NCBI GenBank assembly: GCA_964400735.1
Contig: CAYNVQ010000005.1
Coordinates: 248,001 to 312,000, forward strand
Reading direction: 5' to 3'
Origin: CAYNVQ01 sp964400735
Lineage (GTDB): Bacteria; Acidobacteriota; Aminicenantia; Aminicenantales; Aminicenantaceae
Length of the DNA: 64,000 nucleotides
The first letter of the stretch is position 1. Each line of letters opens with the position of its first letter. Position numbers and translations under genes: made by a program. The notes under the pieces were generated by a model. That model was not told the origin of the DNA. It worked only from the letters and a program-made list of their open reading frames with translations, and ran no database searches. Of the stretch, positions 27,560 through 36,845 are shown one piece after another.

Positions 27560-28302
27560 CCCGTATTCCCCATATTAAACACTAAAATTGCTTAACAAAA
27601 ACATCCTAAGTTGTTATTATATAACAAGATAGAGGGTGATAATGGCGCAAAAAATGAAGCACACAATGGGTGAAAAACTAAACATACGTTTTAACAGAAA
27701 AATCAGGCTTGAATTTCATGGAGCAAGATTGACATCTGATGGGGGCCTTCTTGACTATCGGGAGCTTGATGAGGCATTGGGATTATTTAATTCAGCTTCT
27801 GATGTTATGAACGATAGGCGGATCGGACGCAATATTCAGCATGATATGACCAATCTGCTGCGCCAGTCTGTGTACAGCCGTCTAGCAGGATATGAGGACG
27901 TCAATGATGCTCAGCGTTTATCAGTTGATCCTGTCATGAGAGGAGTGACGGGAAAGAAAAAGAGGAAGAATGCGGCCAGTGTCAGTACAATCGGGCGTTT
28001 CGAGACAGAGATTCTGATTCTGAAAGAAAACATTGATAGCTTATCTGAAATTAATGAAAGCTGGGTTGAGAAAGCGATAGAGAGAACGCCCCATCGTCGA
28101 ATCATTTTGGATATGGAGAGTTCAAAGAGTCCTGTACATGGAGAGCAGGAAGGATCTGCATACAACGATCATTTCAAATGTAGTTGCTATCATCCTCTGT
28201 TTTGTTTTAACCAGTACGGTGACTGTGAGGGAGAGTTGCTGCGTCCAGGCAACGTCCACAGCGCTGATCGCTGGAAAGAGCTGCTGGATCCAATTGTTCG
28301 TC
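27560..28302 (+). mobile_element. Left half of an IS1380-family element
   Basis: It begins with an end sequence containing TATTCCCCATATTAAACAC (27564-27582), also found alone at 49770-49792 and, reversed and degenerate, near 45800. It encodes the N-terminal half of an IS1380 transposase, then breaks at 28302 where a different repeat starts. Confidence 0.75.
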
Positions 28303-28328
28303 GACATACAACGGACACAAAATGCTGA
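27642..28328 (+). pseudogene. IS1380-family transposase, C-terminus missing
   Basis: About 220 residues match the N-terminal half of IS1380 DDE transposases: LTSDGGLLDYRELDEALGLF, RQSVYSRLAGYEDVNDAQRL, LDMESSKSPVHGEQEGSAYN (first catalytic Asp region) and LLRPGNVHSADRWKELL. Full proteins run to about 430 residues. After LDPIVRR the frame enters the 127-bp repeat and stops. A matching C-terminal piece occurs at 45386. Confidence 0.82.
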
Positions 28329-28429
28329 ATGAACATTAGCAAATCCCGGGATGTAATATTGGCATGTTTATTGCGGATACTAAAAAAGTGAATACTAACT
28401 ATAGGAGAGTGAATATGACATTATGCAAG
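28303..28429 (+). repeat. Copy A of a 127-bp repeat (other copy 51081-51207)
   Basis: Both copies are 127 bp with about 94% identity by eye and include GTAATATTGGCATGTTTA and ACTAACTATAGGAGAG plus an ATG followed by ACATTATGCAAG. In the other copy this leader precedes a small gene coupled to a serine hydrolase; here the reading frame after MTLCK changes and ends at 28552. After it, 28430-28652 has no gene; ATAC-N7-GTAT at 28553-28567 is an exact copy of the LysR-type site at 35470. Confidence 0.78.
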
Positions 28430-28652
28430 ACAACAGTCAAAGACTGGATTGCACATCGACAAAATCCAGACTTTTCTCTATCGCGAGGTTTATATGGGGA
28501 ATTTTTATTATTATGGCTTACGGCCATTTTAATACATTTTAAGTATTACTAAATACTAATAATGTATTTCTCAGAAGGTTTGTTTTCTTCCATAATAATA
28601 AAAATGGGATGAAATAAATGGTTTCAATGTTCAAACACACTGGAGAATAATC

Positions 28653-30995
28653 ATGCTAATAAATTACATGAAAATCGCTTTGAGAAATATAAGAAGGCAT
28701 AAAGGATATTCTCTTCTCAATATTTTAGGGCTTGCCATCGGAATGGCATGCTGTATCCTCATCCTCCTCTGGGTACAGGATGAGCTAAGTTATGACCATT
28801 TTAATGAAAACGTAAATTATATTTACAGGGTAATTGAAGATTGGGATACAGATATTACATGGACACCGGGACCTCTTGCTCAGGCTCTGAAAGAAGATTT
28901 TCCTGAAATAAACGATGCTTTACGGATCCTTTTTCGTAATGAAAAGTTATTGTTAAGATATGGTGAAAAATCTTTCTACGAAGAAGGGGGCATCTTTGCC
29001 GATCCTTCACTTTTCGAGATATTCAGTTTTCCCTTCCATGAAGGATCCGTATTCTCCGATCCATATTCTATTGTGTTAACGAAAAAGATGGGTCAAAAAT
29101 ATTTCGGAAATGATGATCCGATAGGCAAAACCGTTAGATTATTAAACGATTTTGATTTGAAAGTAACTGGGATTATAGAAAATATTCCTCATAATTCACA
29201 TTTACAATTTGATTTTGTTGTACCTGCTGTCCTTTTTAAGGAATTTGGGGCAAATCTTGAGAGCTGGAACGATCATTTTGTGCATACGTATATTATGCTT
29301 GAAAAAGAGGCGTCTTTTCAGGATGTTAATAATAAGATAGAGGGATATATGGATAAATATTATCCGGAAGGTAAATTGCCCCTTTATTTGCAGCCGTTGA
29401 AGAAAACACACCTTTATTCTTCACATATTCTCTCAAGCTTGAAAGGTAAGGGAGATATCAAATATGTTTATATTTTTTCAACAATTGCTCTTTTCGTATT
29501 GGTAATTGCTTGTATAAATTTCATGAACTTGACGACAGCCCGTTCTGGGAACCGGGCAAAAGAGATCGGCTTGAGAAAGGTGATCGGATCTTACAGAAGT
29601 GATATCATCAAACAATTTTTAAGCGAATCTGTCTTATTATCTTTTATCGCGTTAGTTATTGCCGTTGGTTTTGTTTCATTGATTCTTCCTGCTTTTAATA
29701 ACATTTCAGGAAAGGATATAAACACCGCTGATTCAGGAAATATTTACATTATTGTATCTTTAATTGGAATAGCTCTGTTAACAGGACTTTTATCGGGAAG
29801 CTATCCTGCCATATTTCTCTCGGCATTTCAACCGGTGACGGTGTTAAAAGGAACCTTGATATCCAGTTTGAAAAATACTCTCTTAAGAAGGATACTCTGT
29901 GTAGTTCAATCTTCTCTATCAATTATTCTTATCATCTGCACATTTGTTATATCAAGCCAGATTAATTACATAAGAAATAAAGATTTAGGCTATAAAAAAG
30001 ATCATGTATTCTGTATGCAGGGCAACAGAATCATACAAAAGCAGATTGAATCTTTTAAAACTGAATTATTACAGAATTCTGATGTAATAGGTGTTGCAAC
30101 ATCCAATGTGCTACCGGTAAATTATAGGGATTATACCACAGGAGTGGACTGGGAAGGAAAAGACCCTAATGCTGATATTGCAATGTTTGTCGCTTCTGTC
30201 GATCATGACTATATCTCAACAATGGGTATGGAGATGATTGCGGGCAGGGATTTTTCAATAAAATATTCGACCGATGCGTCTTCCAGCTATATCCTCAATG
30301 AGGAGGCTGCGAAATTGATGGGAAGCGGATCACCTGTCGATAAGCAATTTACTCTCTGGGGTGATCCCGGAAAAATTATCGGTGTTGTGAAAAATTTTCA
30401 TTTTAAGACTTTGCATGAAAAAATTGCACCCGTTGTATTAAGACTGAGACCAAAAAATTTTAGGTATGTTTTTGTTAAGACAAAGTCTGAAAATATTTCT
30501 GTTGCATTGAGCTCTATAGAAGGTGCATGGAAGAAATTTTCTCCGGGCTATCCCTTTGAATACAAATTTCTTGATGAGACCCTTTATAGTCTCTACAAGA
30601 GTGACCAACGGATCGACTCGATAGTCAAATATTTCACCTTCATTGTTATCTTTGTATCGTGTCTCGGTTTGTTAGGGCTTTCTGCCTTCATGGCGGAGAA
30701 ACGGACAAGGGAGATTGGAATAAGAAAGGTGCTGGGTGCCTCGATGTCGGAGATCGCCATGCTTCTTTCAAAAGAACACATGTCTTTAGTCGTTCTGGCA
30801 AATATTGTTGCCTGGCCTGCGGCTTATTATGCAATGAATAAATGGCTGCAGAATTTTGCTTATCATACAACAATCTCAATTTGGATGTTTATCTTGTCAG
30901 CGGCTTTGACTATGCTGATCGCCCTGTTAACAGTGGGCTATCTGGTCTTAAAAGCGGCCGCCGCCAATCCGGTCGATTCGCTACGGTATGAATGA
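28653..30995 (+). CDS. FtsX/MacB-type permease without prefix domain
   Basis: The 780-residue protein starts directly at MLINYMKIALRNIRRHKG with a GGAGAA site seven bases upstream. It has the usual order: first helix, MacB-like periplasmic core (about 45-270), three helices, second half with another core and helices, and end ANPVDSLRYE. It differs from its neighbours in lacking both the cytosolic prefix and a PadR gene directly upstream. A truncated leader region precedes it, so its regulator may have been lost. Function: membrane permease subunit; ATPase partner and substrate unknown. Confidence 0.9.
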   Translation: MLINYMKIALRNIRRHKGYSLLNILGLAIGMACCILILLWVQDELSYDHFNENVNYIYRVIEDWDTDITWTPGPLAQALKEDFPEINDALRILFRNEKLLLRYGEKSFYEEGGIFADPSLFEIFSFPFHEGSVFSDPYSIVLTKKMGQKYFGNDDPIGKTVRLLNDFDLKVTGIIENIPHNSHLQFDFVVPAVLFKEFGANLESWNDHFVHTYIMLEKEASFQDVNNKIEGYMDKYYPEGKLPLYLQPLKKTHLYSSHILSSLKGKGDIKYVYIFSTIALFVLVIACINFMNLTTARSGNRAKEIGLRKVIGSYRSDIIKQFLSESVLLSFIALVIAVGFVSLILPAFNNISGKDINTADSGNIYIIVSLIGIALLTGLLSGSYPAIFLSAFQPVTVLKGTLISSLKNTLLRRILCVVQSSLSIILIICTFVISSQINYIRNKDLGYKKDHVFCMQGNRIIQKQIESFKTELLQNSDVIGVATSNVLPVNYRDYTTGVDWEGKDPNADIAMFVASVDHDYISTMGMEMIAGRDFSIKYSTDASSSYILNEEAAKLMGSGSPVDKQFTLWGDPGKIIGVVKNFHFKTLHEKIAPVVLRLRPKNFRYVFVKTKSENISVALSSIEGAWKKFSPGYPFEYKFLDETLYSLYKSDQRIDSIVKYFTFIVIFVSCLGLLGLSAFMAEKRTREIGIRKVLGASMSEIAMLLSKEHMSLVVLANIVAWPAAYYAMNKWLQNFAYHTTISIWMFILSAALTMLIALLTVGYLVLKAAAANPVDSLRYE

Positions 30996-31035
30996 TGGAT
31001 TTGCAGCTGTGTCACATTATCCTATGCCAATAATT

Positions 31036-31221
31036 TTAATGAACAAGCTGTTTTCGTTGATTAGGTTCTCTATTCTTGAGCATATAGAAAATGATCTTTA
31101 TAAGCTGCCTGGAAAGAGCATTCATGGCTTGCCAGTGTGTTTTCCCCTCTTTCCTTTTCCGCCGATAATAAGTATGGGATTCTGGGTCATTGACATAAAA
31201 CCTGTACAGTGACGCTCCATC
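31036..31221 (-). pseudogene. IS110-family transposase C-terminal fragment
   Basis: Sixty-one codons and a stop on the minus strand include FYVNDPESHTYYRRKRKEGK, THWQAMNALSRQLIKIIFYM and LKNREP, the pattern of the IS110/IS116 C-terminus. No start or catalytic part remains. It shows past IS110 activity between the permease at 28653 and the next PadR gene. Confidence 0.7.
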
Positions 31222-31282
31222 GACGTAGTGTTATCGTCGTATTGGATTCAAACACCACAGCCGATCAAATGGGTACGCTAGC

Positions 31283-31388
31283 TGTTCGAGAATGGACATA
31301 TGGATTTGAATGAGTGTTAGACAACCTCAAGGGATCAGATTGGCATATTTTTTGCTTTACTATGTTACGTAGAAAACATAACATATAT
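31283..31388 (+). repeat. Copy B of the 106-bp PadR-promoter repeat
   Basis: This copy sits in its likely native place, ending 28 bp before the PadR start at 31416. It aligns gap-free with 27338-27443. It holds the palindrome annotated at 31362-31379. Confidence 0.75.
31362..31379 (+). promoter_or_regulatory. Candidate PadR operator
   Basis: ATGTT and AACAT are separated by eight bases (ACGTAGAA), matching the ATGT-N8-ACAT arrangement known for PadR repressors. It lies about 37 bp upstream of the PadR start. The copy at 27418-27433 keeps the symmetry with different bases. Confidence 0.6.
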
Positions 31389-31415
31389 TATTTGTGAACT
31401 CATAAGGAGCGATTC

Positions 31416-31745
31416 ATGAATTTTTTGCCAAGAATCGAAGAAATACTTCTTCTGACTATCTGGAAACTTGAATCCAATGCCTATGGTCTGGCCCTCATCG
31501 AACAGGTGGAAAAAGATACGGGTACGACCTGGTTAACCGGTTCGATTTACGGCGCTTTAACTCGTTTGAAGAGAAACGGATATGTAACGGCAAAAAAGAT
31601 GAATCACCCTGCCGAACACACCGGTCGGCCTCGAGTTTATTACACTTTGACTCCTCACGGCCTGCAAAAGCTTGCAGCTATCCAAAAAGTTAATAATTCC
31701 TTGTGGCAGGGTGTGCCAGACCTGGAAGAGTCAACAAGAAACTGA
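31416..31745 (+). CDS. PadR-family transcriptional regulator
   Basis: The 109-residue protein has MNFLPRIEEILLLTIWKLES, then TGSIYGALTRLKRNGYV as the recognition helix and HTGRPRVYYTLTPHG as the wing, a clear PadR winged helix. An AAGGAG site precedes the ATG. It ends seven bases before the permease start, forming a two-gene operon. A palindrome of PadR type lies in its promoter, so auto-repression of regulator and permease is inferred. Confidence 0.92.
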   Translation: MNFLPRIEEILLLTIWKLESNAYGLALIEQVEKDTGTTWLTGSIYGALTRLKRNGYVTAKKMNHPAEHTGRPRVYYTLTPHGLQKLAAIQKVNNSLWQGVPDLEESTRN

Positions 31746-31752
31746 GTTCAAC

Positions 31753-34350
31753 ATGCCAAAACATCTTCTCCCTTTTTTGCTGCTTTTCCAGTTTTTTGCA
31801 GACGAGGATGTCAAGGAGACATTCCTCAATTACATCATCCACAAATATGAAGATTTGAGGACAAGAAGAGGCTTCATCATTGCTACTCTTTTTTGCTTCC
31901 TTCAGATTGCCCAAATGTACATCACATTATTCCTGGAAAACACTTCATGGAGGATTACCATGTCAAAAAACTTTTTGAAAATGACATTAAGAAACATAAA
32001 AAGACATAAAGTGTACTCGTTCATCAATATCGCCGGGCTTTCTGTAGGAATGGCATGCTGCTTCCTCATATATTCCTATGTCCAGTACGAGCTGAGCTAC
32101 GATAAATTCCACAAAGACTACAAGGACATTTATCGTGTCGTTAACCGGCAGATAGGAAATGTGTATTTGGGGACGGATTACTTCAGCACAAGCCCGGCAC
32201 TTCTGGCACCTACGATGAAGGAAGATTTTTCCGAAGTTTTAAAAGCAGCCAGGGTATATTTCTTAAAAGGCCTGTTGAGCTACGAAAACAAGCATTTTAA
32301 CGAAACCGTCCATTTTGCAGACCCAGAATTTTTTAAAATCTTCACCTATCCTCTGCGTATCAGTAGTACGCAAAATCCGATTGAAGATCCCTTTTCCATG
32401 CTGATTACCCAAAGGATGGCCCAAAAATACTTCGGGGAGCAAAATCCAATCGGAAAGAATATCTGTTTAAACAACGAGTTTGACTTCATTGTTACCGGCA
32501 TTCTCCAGGATACCCCGTTAAACTCCCATTTGCGATTCGATTTCCTCTTATCTCTAATCTCTATAAAAACCATTATGGGAGGCGAATGGGGACAAAGATA
32601 TCTGAGTAGATGGGACTCTGCAGATTTTCACAGCTATATCAAGCTGAGAAAGGGGACAGATCCTGAAACGCTTCAAGAAAAGCTTCTTGCCTTCAAAAAT
32701 AAATACCTAGGGGAAGAAAGCCCGAGCTGCTTCATCCTGCAGCCCATCTCTAGTATTCACCTTCAAAGCCATATGAATATGGAACTGGAGCCAAACAGCA
32801 ATGTCAAATATCTGTTCATCTTCTCCACCGTTGGCTTTTTAATCTTACTGATCGCCTGCTTTAACTATATGAATCTAACCACAGCGAGTATCTCACACCG
32901 GGCCAAGGAAGTGAGCATGCGAAAGGTCGTGGGTGCTGATAGAAAAAGCATTTTCAGACAATTTCTTTCTGAATCGATGATCTCTTGTTCGATTGCTTTT
33001 ATTTCAGCACTGCTCCTTATCTATCTGTTCTTGCCAACATTCCAGTCAATTTTCGATAGAGAACTCTATTTTTCTCAATTTAATGACGCTCGAATGATTG
33101 TCGGATTGTTCAGTATTGCACTCTTCATGGGACTGTTGTCCGGCAGCTATCCAGCATTACTCCTTTCTTCGATCCGCCCAATCAAGATATTACGTGGAAA
33201 TTTCAAGCTGTCCACTAAAGGATCGTCTTTATTCAGAAAAAACCTTGTGGTCATCCAGTTCTTCATTTCCATATTCCTTATAATTGGAGCTCTAGTTATT
33301 GGTAAACAGCGTGATTTCATCAAAAGTAGAAACCTGGGATTTCAAAAGGAAAATATACTTAATGTCCTGATTCAGGATCCTGAACTGAGGTCCAACTGCC
33401 AGAGGATAAAAACCGAATTGAGCAATCATCCACAAATTCTGGACATGACAGTTTCCAGTCATATTCCAGCAAGGATAAGAGGCGGAAGCCGCAGCGCGTA
33501 CTGGGAGGGGAGGGAAAAAGATATAACCTTAACGACCTACCGTATAAGTGTGGACTACAATTATTTAGATTTCTACGGTATCGATATAGTCAAAGGACGC
33601 AATTTCTCCAGAGAGTTCCCTTCCGATCAGAAAAACGCTTATATCGTGAATGAAATCATTGCCGATTACATCGGTTGGGAGGATCCTATTGGACAGAAGT
33701 TCAGTTGGAGTGGCCGCCCTGTAAACGGCGAGGTGATCGGAGTCGTCAAAAATTTCCATTTTTTTTCGCTTCATATGCCCATCGATGGTCTTGCCATTAA
33801 ACTGGATCCCAATGGAAACTATCTGTCCGTTAAAATTCATCCAGAAAACATGGAAAACACTGTAGCCTTTATTGAAAAAAAATGGAAGGAACTCTCTCCC
33901 GAGTACCCCTTTGTTTTTTCTTTTCTAGACGAAACCATCGACAAGATGTACAGGACCGAGCAGAGGCTGGGAAAAAGCATTAATATTTTTACAACCATCG
34001 CCATATTCATCGCCTGTCTCGGGCTGTTCGGCCTAGCATCCTTCACAGCCGAGCAAAAAGCTAAGGAAATAGGCATTCGCAAGATCCTTGGGGCACCCAT
34101 TCTAAACATCATTTATTTGCTCTCTAATGAATTCCTGAAAAGAGTTCTTATCGCTGCCGTCCTTGCAGCCCCTCCCTCCTGGTTTGTCATGAACTTGTGG
34201 CTTAGGAATTTCGCCTACCGAACCAACATCGATGTATGGATAATTGTTATTTCAACGGCCCTGGCCGTGTTTGTAGCTATTATAACGGTCTGCTGCCAGT
34301 CCATAAAAGTCGCTACAGCCAATCCAGTGGATTCCCTGCGCTATGAATGA
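31753..34350 (+). CDS. FtsX/MacB-type permease with prefix domain
   Basis: The protein has 865 residues from the ATG at 31753; the frame is open further upstream inside PadR but that part is not likely used. The prefix (about 1-70) has FADEDVKETFLNYII and a hydrophobic segment. Then follow TLRNIKRHKVYSF, a first helix with GMACCFLIYSYVQYEL, a periplasmic core, FtsX helices, the second core and helices, and the end ATANPVDSLRYE. It is the same family as 23928 and 55526. The ribosome site is weak; translation may be coupled to PadR. Confidence 0.9.
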   Translation: MPKHLLPFLLLFQFFADEDVKETFLNYIIHKYEDLRTRRGFIIATLFCFLQIAQMYITLFLENTSWRITMSKNFLKMTLRNIKRHKVYSFINIAGLSVGMACCFLIYSYVQYELSYDKFHKDYKDIYRVVNRQIGNVYLGTDYFSTSPALLAPTMKEDFSEVLKAARVYFLKGLLSYENKHFNETVHFADPEFFKIFTYPLRISSTQNPIEDPFSMLITQRMAQKYFGEQNPIGKNICLNNEFDFIVTGILQDTPLNSHLRFDFLLSLISIKTIMGGEWGQRYLSRWDSADFHSYIKLRKGTDPETLQEKLLAFKNKYLGEESPSCFILQPISSIHLQSHMNMELEPNSNVKYLFIFSTVGFLILLIACFNYMNLTTASISHRAKEVSMRKVVGADRKSIFRQFLSESMISCSIAFISALLLIYLFLPTFQSIFDRELYFSQFNDARMIVGLFSIALFMGLLSGSYPALLLSSIRPIKILRGNFKLSTKGSSLFRKNLVVIQFFISIFLIIGALVIGKQRDFIKSRNLGFQKENILNVLIQDPELRSNCQRIKTELSNHPQILDMTVSSHIPARIRGGSRSAYWEGREKDITLTTYRISVDYNYLDFYGIDIVKGRNFSREFPSDQKNAYIVNEIIADYIGWEDPIGQKFSWSGRPVNGEVIGVVKNFHFFSLHMPIDGLAIKLDPNGNYLSVKIHPENMENTVAFIEKKWKELSPEYPFVFSFLDETIDKMYRTEQRLGKSINIFTTIAIFIACLGLFGLASFTAEQKAKEIGIRKILGAPILNIIYLLSNEFLKRVLIAAVLAAPPSWFVMNLWLRNFAYRTNIDVWIIVISTALAVFVAIITVCCQSIKVATANPVDSLRYE

Positions 34351-34360
34351 AATAAAATAT

Positions 34361-34471
34361 ACTTCCTCAGGGGACAGAAGTTAGTTGATCAAATGAGCCT
34401 AGCAAGTTATTATTTCCAAACAAATTAAGCACCATCCTAGGGCTAGGATTGAAGTCCAATGGAGTATAAGC
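34361..34471 (+). mobile_element. IS1-family end remnant
   Basis: This segment matches the transposase-proximal end of the 22644-23833 IS in reverse orientation, with a degraded terminal repeat (CTTCCTCAGGGGACAGAAG), then TTATTATTTCCAAACAAATT and a decayed copy of the transposase start (ATGGAGTATAAG). It stops there. The rest of 34351-34558 holds no gene. Confidence 0.7.
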
Positions 34472-34558
34472 AAAACAATTTAAGGACGAGATTAGATGTC
34501 AGCTAAAATCGATGATGGAGCCAAGCTGAGGGCTATACCGCAGAAGAGAAATGGCCAA

Positions 34559-35443
34559 TTATCGATAATCATGATTTAAAACTTGATCAACAATTTTTTT
34601 TGACATTTCATCAAGTAGCTTTGGATTGTATGCAAGTGACATTTCAGCTCTTTCAGGATAATTTTTAAGTTCAAAAAACTTCACATTCTCCTTGAATACA
34701 GCCTTTGGCCCAATTGGAATGATTGAATAACCGATATTATTTTCAACCAATTTCACTATGGAGTTTATTTGAAGGGCTTTATGGATAACTTTAGGGGAGA
34801 ATCCTGCTCTATTACAAATGCTCATTACACTTTTACTTAGTGGAGGGGGACATTTTGGGGAAAAACCAATATACGACTCGTCGGCCATTTCTTTCAAAGG
34901 GATTTTTTTCCTGGAAGACAGAGGATGTGATTTTGAAAGAATCAATGAAAATGTCTCTGTGTAAATAGGATTAACAATGATGTCTTTCACCTCAATGGGA
35001 GTCCGGACAAATCCTATGTCTATTAATCCGGTTCTTAATGAGCTAATTTGACTCTCTGTGTCTGATTCCAACAAGATAGTATCAATTTTTGGGTATTCAT
35101 GTTTAAGGTTGGATAAGATATCTGGAAATATGGAATGCATAAAGTCTCCCACATATCCTATTTTAATCTGACCAACCGCGCCGTATTTCATTAATTGCAG
35201 ATGATTTTTCATTACATCTAATTGATTGAAAAGTTTATATGATTCATGCTTTAGATATCTTCCATACTCCGTTAACTGGACGTTTCTTTTCGTTCGGTTG
35301 AATAGTCTTACACCCAGCTCCTCTTCCAGACCTTTAATTTGACGACTTAAAGGAGGTTGCGAGATATGAAGCTTTCTTGCTGCTTTTCCAAAATGCAGTT
35401 CTTCGGCCAAAACTGAGAAGTATCTCAATAACCTCGTTTCCAT
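34559..35443 (-). CDS. LysR-family transcriptional regulator
   Basis: The 294-residue protein has an N-terminal winged HTH (METRLLRYFSVLAEELHFGK, then KLHISQPPLSRQIKGLEEEL) and a periplasmic-binding-like effector domain (about 90-290). An AGGAGG site precedes the start. It is transcribed away from the PhzF-RidA-LUD genes with a 354-bp gap between the starts, the usual LysR arrangement for controlling a divergent operon in response to a pathway metabolite. Confidence 0.93.
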   Translation of the reverse strand: METRLLRYFSVLAEELHFGKAARKLHISQPPLSRQIKGLEEELGVRLFNRTKRNVQLTEYGRYLKHESYKLFNQLDVMKNHLQLMKYGAVGQIKIGYVGDFMHSIFPDILSNLKHEYPKIDTILLESDTESQISSLRTGLIDIGFVRTPIEVKDIIVNPIYTETFSLILSKSHPLSSRKKIPLKEMADESYIGFSPKCPPPLSKSVMSICNRAGFSPKVIHKALQINSIVKLVENNIGYSIIPIGPKAVFKENVKFFELKNYPERAEMSLAYNPKLLDEMSKKIVDQVLNHDYR

Positions 35444-35469
35444 TATAAATACCTCCTAAGTATTAATTC

Positions 35470-35493
35470 ATACTAATAATGTATTTTACATAC
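35470..35493. promoter_or_regulatory. Candidate LysR binding site
   Basis: Overlapping symmetric elements ATAC-N7-GTAT (35470-35484) and GTAT-N5-ATAC (35481-35493) lie 27-50 bases upstream of the LysR start. The first fits the T-N11-A rule of LysR sites. An identical 15-base copy occurs at 28553-28567. Confidence 0.5.
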
Positions 35494-35592
35494 TATAGGA
35501 TTCTTATTACATTGTCAATAAAGGACTAATTGAGCAGTAGAAGCTAGCAACAGAACCTAAAAACAGAAGACCAGAAGATATGGATAGTTGCA

Positions 35593-35708
35593 ATTAAGGA
35601 AAATTCAGAATTTGAATGAGTCTTGAATTATATCAAAGGCGGCAGCTTGCAAAAATAATGGAAAGAGGAACAACATCTAAGCTCATGAGATTGAACGAGA
35701 TGGGTAAT
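35593..35708 (+). repeat. Copy B of the 116-bp repeat (other copy 27444-27559)
   Basis: This copy lies in the gap between the LysR gene and PhzF, ending about 90 bp before the PhzF start. It may be a leader or a decayed element. No coding frame is convincing. Confidence 0.65.
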
Positions 35709-35797
35709 ATGACAAATGGATTAAAGAAGGACGCAAAAAACAATTCAAAGTAAAAACTCATTAACACATTTTTGAGGGACTTATGGAGGAAAAAGAA

Positions 35798-36688
35798 ATG
35801 ATAGAACTTGATTTTAATATCGTCGACGTATTTGCAGAAGCAAAGTTCGGCGGGAACCAGCTTGCTGTTTTTAAAAACGCCCATTCACTCAACACTTCAG
35901 AAATGCAAAAAATAGCCAAAGAAATAGACTATTCAGAAACGACATTTATATTGACAGATGAGAAGCGGAATGAAGGATACGATGTCCGGATCTTCACACC
36001 TCAAACCGAACTACCTTTTGCCGGGCATCCCACATTGGGAACAGCTTATGTGATTCAAAAAGAGATCATTAAAGATCCGGTGAGAGAGATAAAGCTAAAT
36101 CTTGAAATCGGTCAAATTCCTGTTACTTTAGACTTCGAAAGCGATCAAGTGCACACTTTGTGGATGAAGCAAAATCCTCCAGTCTTTGGCAATCAGTACG
36201 GAGCAGACATAATGGCTGAAACTTTGGGACTGACTATTGATGACATGGAAGAATCTTATCCAATTTGTGAAGTCTCTACCGGATTTTTTTGTTTTGTCGT
36301 TCCAGTGAAGACCTTAGCTGCTGTTGAAAAAGCGAGTGTTAACCTGAAGAAATTCTATGAGTCCACAGAAACGACGCAGGCAAAAACGATTCTTGTCTTT
36401 ACTAAAGAGACATTACAGGAGAAAAGGGATCTTCATGTGAGATTTTTCGCGCATTATTTAGGAGTTCCTGAAGATCCGGCTACAGGAAGTGCCAATGGGT
36501 GCTTAGCTGCTTACCTCGTGAAATACCGGTATTTTGGCACGGAAAAAATCGATGTGCAGGTTGAGCAAGGCTACGAATTGGGAAGGCCCTCATTATTATT
36601 GTTAGAATCGGAGGAGAAAGCGGGAGTGATAAATGTGAGAGTTGGAGGCAGGGTGTTTATGGTCGCCTCCGGAAGATTATTCTTGTAA
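35798..36688 (+). CDS. PhzF-family isomerase/epimerase
   Basis: The 296-residue protein has the two-lobed diaminopimelate-epimerase-like fold of PhzF: FNIVDVFAEAKFGGNQLAVF, DYSETTFIL with the catalytic acid, LPFAGHPTLGTAYV and, in the second half, EDPATGSANGCLAAYL. The start at 35798 has GGAGG eight bases upstream; an in-frame ATG at 35783 would overlap that site. PhzF relatives isomerise or hydrate small metabolites and most are uncharacterised. The RidA and LUD neighbours suggest amino-acid or imine metabolism rather than phenazine synthesis. Confidence 0.9.
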   Translation: MIELDFNIVDVFAEAKFGGNQLAVFKNAHSLNTSEMQKIAKEIDYSETTFILTDEKRNEGYDVRIFTPQTELPFAGHPTLGTAYVIQKEIIKDPVREIKLNLEIGQIPVTLDFESDQVHTLWMKQNPPVFGNQYGADIMAETLGLTIDDMEESYPICEVSTGFFCFVVPVKTLAAVEKASVNLKKFYESTETTQAKTILVFTKETLQEKRDLHVRFFAHYLGVPEDPATGSANGCLAAYLVKYRYFGTEKIDVQVEQGYELGRPSLLLLESEEKAGVINVRVGGRVFMVASGRLFL

Positions 36689-36710
36689 GTTCTTGAAGGA
36701 AACAACAAAT

Positions 36711-36815
36711 ATGGCAAAAGTTGTGAATATTGATAGAGGTTTTGAAAAATCCAACGATACGTATTTACCAAAAGCCGATTCTATAGACTCGATGTGTAAA
36801 AAAAAATGTGATTGA
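36711..36815 (+). CDS. Possible 34-residue ORF between PhzF and RidA
   Basis: An ATG with a GAAGGA site about 10 bases upstream opens a 34-codon frame (MAKVVNIDRGFEK, end MCKKKCD). It lies in the 157-bp gap of the operon. No family is recognised; it may be a decayed gene start. Confidence 0.25.
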   Translation: MAKVVNIDRGFEKSNDTYLPKADSIDSMCKKKCD

Positions 36816-36845
36816 TAATGAATAAAATATCAAAGGAGAATTGAA

